From Acidobacteriota bacterium (GTDB taxonomy: Bacteria; Acidobacteriota; Vicinamibacteria; Vicinamibacterales; Fen-181), in assembly GCA_003157675.1 (NCBI GenBank), contig PMKG01000456.1, positions 1 to 5,318 of the forward strand: a DNA stretch of 5,318 nucleotides, in the 5' to 3' direction. The notes beneath the pieces were generated by a model. It was not told the DNA's origin, made no database searches, and was given only the letters and a program-made list of their open reading frames with translations. Positions 1 to 5,237 of this stretch are shown in pieces (the first letter of the stretch is position 1; the number at the start of each line of letters is the position of its first letter). The translations under genes and the position numbers were made by a program.

Positions 1-1
1 C

Positions 2-460
2 GCCAACGGCGAGGTCTACCAGCGCAGCGCCGACGATCTGGTGTTCGACTACCGCCAGAGCAGCCTCGACGACCTGGTGATCCTCGAAGCGAGTTGCCGG
101 TTGGAGGAAGACCATCCCCGCGAGCTGGCCCAGCGGATGCAAAAACAATGGATCATCAAGAAGGCGTCGCAGCCAATGGGCCATCAGAGCGCCGGCTGCG
201 TGTTCCGGAATCCCGACCCGGCCGTCGACCGCGTGCCGGAGGGGATTCCGCCGTCGGCCGGGGCGCTCATCGATCGCGCGGGACTCAAGGGGCTGGCGAT
301 CGGAGGCGCGCGTGTGTCGCCGACGCACGCCAATTTCATCGTCAACGAAGGCGGCGCGTCCGCGTCCGACGTGCGGCGGCTGATCGACCGGTGCCGCGAC
401 GAAGTGGGGGCGCGATTCGGCGTGACGCTTCGCGAGGAGATTCGCCTGCTCGGGTGGTAA
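2..460 (+). CDS. murB: UDP-N-acetylenolpyruvoylglucosamine reductase (MurB), C-terminal part
   Basis: MurB is the cytoplasmic flavoprotein that uses NADPH to reduce UDP-GlcNAc-enolpyruvate to UDP-MurNAc, the second step of peptidoglycan precursor synthesis. Only the last 152 residues are visible; the FAD-binding N-terminal part lies outside the left edge. What shows the family: a YRQS motif (visible residues 17-20, the MurB 'YRxS' element), the loop QSAGCVFRNP (62-71), the stretch AGLKG...GGARVS..HANFIVN (86-115), and the C-terminal FGVTLREEIRLLG. The general-acid position in GCVFRNP is Cys66, where E. coli has Ser; Cys here is a known natural variant. The second Glu of REEI (146) matches the catalytic C-terminal Glu of the family. 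The TAA stop lies 53 bases before the murA start on the same strand, so the two are probably co-transcribed and catalyse successive reactions. Confidence 0.93.
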   Translation, partial: ANGEVYQRSADDLVFDYRQSSLDDLVILEASCRLEEDHPRELAQRMQKQWIIKKASQPMGHQSAGCVFRNPDPAVDRVPEGIPPSAGALIDRAGLKGLAIGGARVSPTHANFIVNEGGASASDVRRLIDRCRDEVGARFGVTLREEIRLLGW

Positions 461-502
461 GTGGCAATCCGGGCGGCCGGCGCCCCGGGGCGCGCGCATT
501 CT

Positions 503-510
503 GGGGGAGA
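503..510 (+). promoter_or_regulatory. Shine-Dalgarno sequence of murA
   Basis: GGGGGAGA ends 3 bases before the GTG at 514, with its GGAG core 4 bases from it. It is the best ribosome-binding site near the 5' end of this reading frame. It decides the start in a frame that stays open, without real coding meaning, back into murB. Confidence 0.7.
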
Positions 511-513
511 TCT

Positions 514-1770
514 GTGTCCACACTACTGATCGAAGGCGGCCGGCCGCTCGCCGGGCGCGTCGTCGTTGGCGGCAACAAGAACGCGGCGCTGCCGCTCATC
601 GCCGCCTGCCTGCTCACCGACGAGGAATGCGTCCTCACCAACATCCCGCGCATCAGCGACGTCGAGGTGATGGCGCGGCTGCTGGCCGATCTGGGCGCCG
701 AGGTCGAGGGGATCGGCACGAGCACGCTCCGCATCCGGTGCGCGCGCGTCGAGCGTGACGAACCCCAGAGCCGCCTCGTGGGGCGCCTGCGAGGGTCAGT
801 GCTCCTGCTGGGCCCGCTGCTCGCGCGGCGGGGCCGCGCGAAGCTGGCGCCCCCGGGCGGCGACTTCCCGGCACGCCGCACGATTGCGATGCACCTCGGC
901 GCGCTGCGCGCGATGGGCGCGCAGGAACTCGAGGGCGAGGGCCACGTGCTCGAGGCGCCCAAGGGACTCTTCGGCGCCTCGATGTATCTCGAAGAGGCCT
1001 CGGTGACGGGAACCGAGACCGCCCTGCTGGCCGCGGCGGCCGCGCGCGGCGTCACCGAGATCCGCCACGCCGCGTGCGAACCGCACGTCGTCGAGTTGTG
1101 CGGGTTCCTGCGCAAGATGGGCGCGTCGGTCACGGGCGAGGGGACGCACACGATTCGCGTCGAAGGCGTGGAGCGCCTGAGGGGCGCCGCCCACACGCTG
1201 AACGGCGACTACATCGAAGCCGGAAGCTGGGCGGTCGTCGCGGCGGTCACCGGCGGGTCGATCGACGTCGCGGGCGCCCGCGCGGAGGACATCGAGGTCG
1301 TCGCGTCGGTGCTGCAACGGATGCAGGTGCGTTGCGAGTTCGATGACTCGCGCCTGCGGGTGGAGGCGTCGACACCCGCCGGCGGCTCGCGGATCGTCAC
1401 CGGCCTGTGGCCGGGCGTGCCGAGCGATCTCATCAGCCTCATCACGGTTCTGGCCACGCAGGCCGCCGGCCGCACGCTGCTCCACGACTGGATGTACGAG
1501 TTGCGGTTGTTCGCGCTGGAGCAGTTGAGCGGCATGGGCGCGGACCTCTTCCTGTGCGACCCGCACCGGATCATCGTGACCGGTCCGCGGAGGCTCCGCG
1601 GCCGGACGCTCGACACCCGCGACCTGCGGTCGGGCATGGCGCTGGCGGCCGCGGCGCTCGCGGCCCAGGGGCAGAGCCGCCTCGGACCGCTCGAGACGGT
1701 CGAGCGCGGCTACGCCGACCTCACGGCGCACCTCCAGGCCCTCGGCGCGCAAGTGAGCCGTGAGCCATAG
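514..1770 (+). CDS. murA: UDP-N-acetylglucosamine 1-carboxyvinyltransferase (MurA), Asp-type active site
   Basis: MurA transfers enolpyruvate from PEP to UDP-GlcNAc in the cytoplasm, the first committed step of peptidoglycan synthesis. The GTG start gives 418 residues, close to the 419 of E. coli MurA. Aligned by eye, the EPT-fold active-site residues are in place: Lys22-Asn23 in GGNKNAALPL, Arg93 in RLRGS, Arg122, Asp305 in PGVPSDL, Arg331, Asp370-Leu-Arg372, and Arg398 in ERGY. At the fosfomycin-target position (Cys115 in E. coli) the loop reads PPGGDFPARR, so the residue is Asp117. The usual Asp of the nearby R-P-V-D-L-H stretch is Ala125, while the His (127) is kept. Asp at the Cys position is known from mycobacterial, chlamydial and Bacteroidetes MurA and makes the enzyme insensitive to fosfomycin. 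Neighbouring murB supports a true MurA role rather than another enolpyruvyl transferase. The protein is rather divergent, so a MurA paralogue remains possible. Confidence 0.92.
   Translation: MSTLLIEGGRPLAGRVVVGGNKNAALPLIAACLLTDEECVLTNIPRISDVEVMARLLADLGAEVEGIGTSTLRIRCARVERDEPQSRLVGRLRGSVLLLGPLLARRGRAKLAPPGGDFPARRTIAMHLGALRAMGAQELEGEGHVLEAPKGLFGASMYLEEASVTGTETALLAAAAARGVTEIRHAACEPHVVELCGFLRKMGASVTGEGTHTIRVEGVERLRGAAHTLNGDYIEAGSWAVVAAVTGGSIDVAGARAEDIEVVASVLQRMQVRCEFDDSRLRVEASTPAGGSRIVTGLWPGVPSDLISLITVLATQAAGRTLLHDWMYELRLFALEQLSGMGADLFLCDPHRIIVTGPRRLRGRTLDTRDLRSGMALAAAALAAQGQSRLGPLETVERGYADLTAHLQALGAQVSREP
1753..1766 (+). repeat. Direct heptamer repeat GTGAGCC x2 at the 3' end of murA
   Basis: Two adjacent copies of GTGAGCC (1753-1759 and 1760-1766) lie immediately before the TAG stop and encode the last residues of MurA (V-S-R-E-P). 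A looser third copy, ending GTAAGCC, follows at about 1773-1779. The extreme C-terminus of MurA therefore appears to be made of simple-repeat DNA rather than conserved coding sequence. Confidence 0.5.
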
Positions 1771-1782
1771 GGCGTAAGCCGA

Positions 1783-2478
1783 TCACCGTTTCATCGAATC
1801 GGTGATGACGTCGACGCCGCGCGGCACCTTGAAGACGAAGTCCTTGTCGGGAAGCCCGAGGTTCTCGCGCATTCGCGTGAAGACGAACGTGGAGGTCCCG
1901 CCCTGGGCGTCGGCCGTCACCAGTCTCCTGATCTGCAGGCTGGCGCGATCGACCACCAGGACGATCCAATCGTACTCGCGCTGAGGTCTGGACGGCACCA
2001 GCCGCAGAGCCACCTCTGTCGAGGCCAGCGCGGAAATGGCCGCGAGCGACGGTGTGAAATCGCGCAGGATGTTGCCCTTGCCCGCCAGGAACAACGCCGG
2101 GCTGCTGGCTTCGTCGGCCGGAGTCACCTGGCTGACGACGACCTGGCGGTCCTCGGGAATGTACGAGTAGAGCGCGCGCCCGTCCGACACGAACTCCTTC
2201 TTCTCGGGGCTCGTGTAGACCCACCGCATCATCCCCGGTTTCTTGACGAGCAGCGTCCCACGCTCGGTGATCTTCTTGCCGAGCACGCCCCCTTCGTAAA
2301 CGTGCTCGAAGTCGGCAGAGAAATCGCGGATCTGCTCGTACCGGCGCTGGAGATCGCGAGCGAGATCGGCGGCGGAGGGGTTCGCCTGCGGGCCTGAACG
2401 CGGGAGCGAGGAGAGCAGGAGGAAGAGGGCAATCACAGCGGGCATGAATGAACGATACCACGGCTGGCGCAGGGCCAA
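1783..2478 (-). CDS. lolA: LolA-like outer-membrane lipoprotein carrier protein
   Basis: LolA-fold proteins shuttle lipoproteins across the periplasm from the LolCDE transporter to the outer membrane. Numbered from the TTG at 2478 (231 residues), the protein has an Arg-containing n-region (R4, R9), a hydrophobic core (about 13-24) and a probable cleavage near 28-37. The mature part follows the family closely: L..RYEQIRDFSADFEH (43-59), GTLLVKKPGMMRWVY (74-88, with the conserved Arg85-Trp86), P...EFVSDGRALYSYIPE (91-109), SSPALFLAGKGNI (125-137) and the C-terminal F.VPRGVDVI (216-225). Length is slightly above E. coli LolA (203). The start is uncertain. The TTG lies in the loop of a palindromic repeat, whereas the ATG at 2445 (codon 12) lies outside it but lacks a ribosome-binding site and leaves a signal peptide without positive charge. 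The stop faces the murA stop 12 bases away. Because LolA proteins diverge strongly, the exact role (lolA or a LolA-like paralogue) is inferred. Confidence 0.85.
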   Translation of the reverse strand: MALRQPWYRSFMPAVIALFLLLSSLPRSGPQANPSAADLARDLQRRYEQIRDFSADFEHVYEGGVLGKKITERGTLLVKKPGMMRWVYTSPEKKEFVSDGRALYSYIPEDRQVVVSQVTPADEASSPALFLAGKGNILRDFTPSLAAISALASTEVALRLVPSRPQREYDWIVLVVDRASLQIRRLVTADAQGGTSTFVFTRMRENLGLPDKDFVFKVPRGVDVITDSMKR

Positions 2479-2540
2479 AGCCCTGCTCTATCTGATGATC
2501 CTTGGCAGGACCGTGTGTAGGGCGGGCCTTTAGGCCTCCC
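2469..2540. repeat. Two-palindrome intergenic repeat (REP-like) upstream of lolA
   Basis: The first palindrome is a perfect 7-bp stem, GCAGGGC (2469-2475) and GCCCTGC (2480-2486), around a CAAA loop. The second, 2521-2540, centres on GGCCT-TT-AGGCC (2525-2536) and extends outward with a G-T pair, one mismatch and two further pairs. About 34 bases separate them. There is no T-run after either stem, so neither is a convincing intrinsic terminator. The arrangement of two GC-rich palindromes between genes resembles interspersed REP/BIME-type repeats. It fills nearly all of the 64-base gap between the DUF2723 stop and the outermost lolA start. Confidence 0.6.
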
Positions 2541-2542
2541 GA

Positions 2543-4444
2543 TCACCGGCTGGCCGCGGTCCGGACGACAAATCGTCGCTGCGGCGCGAACAGGCCGCCC
2601 GCCCAGGCGCGGAGCGTGGCGTAGCCCTGGCCGTCGAGCGCGACAAACGACACGCCGCGGTCGATCGTCAGCTCATGGTGTCGATCGACGATCACGTGGC
2701 CGAAGCCGGCGCGGCGGATCGTGTCGTCGGGCAGCCAGCACTCGAACCGCACGTCAAGGTCGTCCGCCCCGGCGGACGTCCGGACGCGGAACGGGAATGC
2801 TCCGGACTGGCTCAAGGCTGGCGGCTCGCCGACGCGTCCGGCGACGACGACGAACCGATTGCGAGGGAGCGTGCCGGCCGGAATTCCCAGGCGGCGCGCG
2901 GCCGCGTCGAGATCCGCCGGGTCGGGGGGCGACTCGGGGTACGGTTCGATGACGGTCAGCACGTAACGAGTGCCCGCGGGAAGGGTGGAGACGCGGTCGG
3001 CGAGCGACGGCGCAGGAACGCGCGGGTCCTCCTCGATCGCGAACAGATCGCCGTACAACTGCCGGACGAGCCGGGCGGAGCCCTCGGTCAGCAAGACCGT
3101 TCGCCCCAGTTCGGCGTTGCGCGAGACGAGGAGCGGGAAGTACAGCAGCGTGTCGGGCAGGTCGAAGACCACCAGGTCAGGCCGGGTGTACTTCATGAAA
3201 TAGTCGAAGCCGTTGTGCAGTTCCCACTCCATGTCGGTACCGAGGATCTCGCGATTGGCGTCCATGCCCGCCGTGAGCCGCTCGTAGAACCGGGTCGGCT
3301 CGCGGTCATGGCTCCGGTCCATTGCCGGGAACGTGTCGTAGACCCGCCAGGCCGGGTAGGCGAGAAGTGCGACGCCAACGACAACTGCCGCCGCCGGCCG
3401 TCGTCCCGGGATTCCAAGCGCCCAGACGACCCATCCGGCCCCGCAGCCGGCGGCCAGCGCGAAGACCCAGTGCGCGGGCAGGTAGAAGACGTGCGTGTCC
3501 CCGACGTTGTACGTGAACGCGAAGACCCAGTTGACCAGCCACAGGACCAGGACCATCAGCCCCAGCCGCGTGCGGCGCCACAGCAACCAGGCGAAACCGG
3601 CGACGGCGACCCCGACACCGGGGATGCCGAACTGCTGCCGCAGATCGAACCACGCCATCGCGAACCGGTCCGGCAGCATCGACCACGAAATACTGTTGAC
3701 CATCGTGGCGCGCCAGTCGGCCTTGGTGACGTCGAACCAGAACGTGCGGAGGTACTCGGTCCAGGTCTCGCCGGGCGAGTCGAACACGAGATACGCCATG
3801 TTCCAGGCGTATTGCAGCGCGAAAAGTGTCGCCACGACGAGGGCGAGGCCGATCACCCGCGGGCGGAGCATCGTCTGCGGGCCGCCGGGGGCGGCCAGGA
3901 GCAGGAACAGGGCGAACCCGGGCATCAGCAGGATCATCTGCAGGTGATTGCCGAAGCCCAGCGCGTAGACCGAAAAGAAGAGGGCGAGCCGCGGCAGCGT
4001 CGGACGACGGTGCCAGGCCAGCAGCGCCAGGAAGCAGGCGCTCGCCACGAGCAGGTGGAGCGCATACACCTCGGCGATGATGGCCTGCGACCAGAAGGTG
4101 TACGAGCCTGCCAGCAGAAGCGCCGCCACCAGTCCCGCGACGAGCGTGCCGCCGAGCTCCGCGCCGATGAGCACCATGAGGCCCACCGCCAGCGCGGCTG
4201 CGATCGCCGAGCCGAGATTGACGGCGCGCGCGGGTTCGACCGGCAGCAGGTGGACCAGCGTCCCATTCAGCGCGAAGTAGAGGGGATAGCCCTGGCGGGG
4301 GACGAGCGCGCGTTCGCCGGAGATGGTCTCGAACGACGCCGTGTCGCCGAGATCCTGGCCGGGGAGCAGCGTCTGGAAGTAAAGGAAGAAGGCCATGGCC
4401 GCCAGCACCACGGCGGCCACGACGCGGACTCGGGAGAAGAGCAC
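2543..4444 (-). CDS. DUF2723 / TMEM260-like GT-C membrane protein
   Basis: This is a 633-residue polytopic membrane protein. Its N-terminal half matches the DUF2723 family, GT-C-fold glycosyltransferase-like proteins that include animal TMEM260, a protein O-mannosyltransferase. Supporting features are an N-terminal membrane segment (about 7-27), the extracytoplasmic loop LGDTASFETI (32-41), QGYPLYFALNG (51-61), NLGSAIAAALAV (76-87), FWSQAIIAEVYALH (117-130), GNHLQMILL (165-173), and further hydrophobic helices to about residue 365, including HVFYLPAHWVFALAAG (317-332). Residues from about 370 form a soluble domain with a beta-rich tail. The loop is divergent: the family usually has GDTAEF and HPtGYPLY, but here Glu is Ser37 and the His-Pro pair is missing. 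The GTG start has a weak GGA site 16 bases after the rhodanese stop, so the two probably form one transcript. Donor and acceptor are unknown; sugar transfer from a lipid carrier is the family expectation, not shown here. Confidence 0.8.
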   Translation of the reverse strand: MLFSRVRVVAAVVLAAMAFFLYFQTLLPGQDLGDTASFETISGERALVPRQGYPLYFALNGTLVHLLPVEPARAVNLGSAIAAALAVGLMVLIGAELGGTLVAGLVAALLLAGSYTFWSQAIIAEVYALHLLVASACFLALLAWHRRPTLPRLALFFSVYALGFGNHLQMILLMPGFALFLLLAAPGGPQTMLRPRVIGLALVVATLFALQYAWNMAYLVFDSPGETWTEYLRTFWFDVTKADWRATMVNSISWSMLPDRFAMAWFDLRQQFGIPGVGVAVAGFAWLLWRRTRLGLMVLVLWLVNWVFAFTYNVGDTHVFYLPAHWVFALAAGCGAGWVVWALGIPGRRPAAAVVVGVALLAYPAWRVYDTFPAMDRSHDREPTRFYERLTAGMDANREILGTDMEWELHNGFDYFMKYTRPDLVVFDLPDTLLYFPLLVSRNAELGRTVLLTEGSARLVRQLYGDLFAIEEDPRVPAPSLADRVSTLPAGTRYVLTVIEPYPESPPDPADLDAAARRLGIPAGTLPRNRFVVVAGRVGEPPALSQSGAFPFRVRTSAGADDLDVRFECWLPDDTIRRAGFGHVIVDRHHELTIDRGVSFVALDGQGYATLRAWAGGLFAPQRRFVVRTAASR

Positions 4445-4460
4445 GGTTCGATCCGTGCGA

Positions 4461-4829
4461 TCAGGCCTTGGCCGGAGGCGGCGTCGGCTTGGGCGCGCTC
4501 TTGGTGTCGACGGGGAAGTTGGCGCCGGCCCAATCGGCGATGCCGCCCTTGAGCACCGTGACCTTGAAGCCCTGACGGATGAGACCCACCGCCACGTACG
4601 TGCCGGTCACCTCGTTCGGGTCCGAATCGTACACGACGACGTCCCGGTCACGCGGGAGCTTCGCGGAATCGATGGCTGCCGCAGCCATGCGCATGGCGCC
4701 GGGAAGCTGCACGGTACTGTGTTCGTAGGGGTATTTCAGTCGGACGTCGAGGATCGTCGGCCTATCGGACGAGTCGTGGCTGTCGAGCCGGAGCTTGAGA
4801 TCTTCCTTGCTGATGCGTGGGACAGGCAT
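4461..4829 (-). CDS. Rhodanese-like domain protein lacking the catalytic Cys
   Basis: A 122-residue single-domain rhodanese-fold protein with no signal peptide, so probably cytoplasmic. Active rhodaneses move sulfur through a persulfide on a loop Cys. The fold is shown by TILDVR (25-30, the CH2A-type DVR motif), a LPGAM (42-46) in place of the usual H-I-P-G-A, DVVVYDSDPNE (63-73), a helix containing VAVGLIRQGF (79-88), and VLKGGIADWAGANFPV (92-107). The catalytic loop in related proteins usually reads YCxCPNE; here both Cys positions are Asp (68 and 70), and the sequence encodes no Cys in that loop. A sulfur-transfer role is therefore unlikely, and a binding or regulatory role is the better guess. 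The last 12 residues form a Pro/Lys/Ala-rich tail. The ATG has an AGGGA site 9 bases upstream. The stop is 16 bases before the DUF2723 start. Confidence 0.85.
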   Translation of the reverse strand: MPVPRISKEDLKLRLDSHDSSDRPTILDVRLKYPYEHSTVQLPGAMRMAAAAIDSAKLPRDRDVVVYDSDPNEVTGTYVAVGLIRQGFKVTVLKGGIADWAGANFPVDTKSAPKPTPPPAKA

Positions 4830-4838
4830 GGGGTATTG

Positions 4839-4843
4839 TCCCT
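4839..4843 (-). promoter_or_regulatory. Shine-Dalgarno sequence of the rhodanese-like gene
   Basis: Read on the minus strand, AGGGA lies 9 bases before the ATG at 4829. It supports that start for the first gene of the minus-strand group. Confidence 0.5.
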
Positions 4844-4886
4844 GCGCGATGCCGGCACAGTCAAGCCGAGCCGCACGCGCCTCGCG

Positions 4887-4916
4887 TTGCGGGTGCGGAC
4901 AAGGCCGTGTTAGAAT
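4887..4916 (+). promoter_or_regulatory. Probable sigma-70-type promoter of tRNA-Ala
   Basis: TTGCGG (4887-4892) and TAGAAT (4911-4916) are separated by 18 bases. The -10 matches five of six consensus positions; the -35 keeps only the TTG. Transcription would begin at about 4923, giving a 5' leader of some 33 bases before the tRNA at 4956. It lies in the 126-base gap between the divergent rhodanese gene and the tRNA, the only AT-richer patch there. Confidence 0.55.
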
Positions 4917-4923
4917 CTACAGT

Positions 4924-4943
4924 CTTGTCGGAGCGCCGACGAG
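4924..4943 (+). other. Hairpin in the tRNA leader
   Basis: CTTGTCGG (4924-4931) and CCGACGAG (4936-4943) pair as an 8-bp stem with one T-G wobble around the loop AGCG. It begins right at the predicted transcription start and ends 12 bases before the mature tRNA. It could shape 5' leader processing by RNase P, but this is inference from the fold alone. Confidence 0.45.
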
Positions 4944-4955
4944 CATCCTACGAGT

Positions 4956-5031
<76 letters not shown>

Positions 5032-5141
5032 ACCTTCGCTCACCTGCGCGTCCGTTACGCGCTTGCTCGGTGAGCTTCGGTTGGCAAGCCAACCTTCGCT
5101 TGCCCGCCTCAGTTACACAGTAAGCGGCGGTTGGCAAGCCA
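5032..5141. repeat. Two tandem degenerate palindromic repeat units abutting the tRNA 3' end
   Basis: Unit one (5032-5091, 60 bases) and unit two (5092-5141, 50 bases) both begin ACCTTCGCT, both carry GTTAC near the middle (5054-5058 and 5112-5116), and both end CGGTTGGCAAGCCA (5078-5091 and 5128-5141). Each folds. In unit one GCTCACC (5038-5044) pairs with GGTGAGC (5069-5075), enclosing GCGCGT/ACGCGC (5046-5051, 5057-5062), with outer AACC/GGTT at 5031-5034 and 5079-5082. In unit two CCTTCGC (5093-5099) pairs with GCGAAGG (5143-5149), followed inward by TTGCC/GGCAA and CGCC/GGCG. No reading frame here looks coding. The folds could end or protect the tRNA transcript, but there is no T-run. Confidence 0.7.
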
Positions 5142-5164
5142 CGCGAAGGCGGACCCCACCAAGG

Positions 5165-5220
5165 CTCAGGGCTCAAGACTCAAGACTCAAGACTCAAGAC
5201 CCAAAACGCAAGACTCAGCG
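5165..5220. repeat. Heptamer tandem repeat (CTCAAGA)n
   Basis: Eight units of 7 bases in unbroken register: CTCAGGG, then four perfect CTCAAGA copies (5172-5199), then the variants CCCAAAA, CGCAAGA and CTCAGCG. The perfect core is flanked by decayed copies on both sides, as expected for a slippage-driven array. It lies between the tRNA-associated repeats and the stop of the next minus-strand gene, and has no coding frame of its own. Confidence 0.85.
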
Positions 5221-5237
5221 GGGTGAAGGGCTCGGAC

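Noticed and set aside
94..513. An upstream in-frame extension of murA to position 94
   Set aside because: It overlaps murB in another frame and reads as low-complexity Arg/Gly/Ala sequence. The GTG at 514 has a strong ribosome-binding site and puts Lys22-Asn23 at the E. coli numbering.
342..1752. Long minus-strand open frames opposite murA (342-1196 and 796-1752)
   Set aside because: They are Arg/Ala/Pro/Ser-rich shadows of a high-GC gene. The plus-strand frame contains all MurA active-site motifs.
2469..2540. The paired palindromes as intrinsic terminators of the DUF2723 gene
   Set aside because: No run of T follows either stem in either direction, so the terminator reading is weaker than a dispersed repeat.
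2675..4552. A 625-codon open frame on the plus strand opposite the DUF2723 gene
   Set aside because: Its translation is almost entirely charged and polar residues (R, E, D, Q, G, H) with no domain pattern, as expected for the antisense of a GC-rich hydrophobic gene. The minus-strand product has clear family motifs and membrane segments.
4834..4864. A possible minus-strand promoter for the rhodanese gene (TTGACT at 4864-4859 and ACAATA at 4839-4834)
   Set aside because: The spacing is 19 bases, the -10 is poor and would lie only four bases from the start codon and overlap the ribosome-binding site. The true promoter is probably elsewhere in 4830-4955.
5032..5149. The repeats after the tRNA as a CRISPR array or an integrase attachment site
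   Set aside because: There are only two units with diverged interiors and no regular spacers, and no integrase or second copy of the tRNA 3' end is present in the window.
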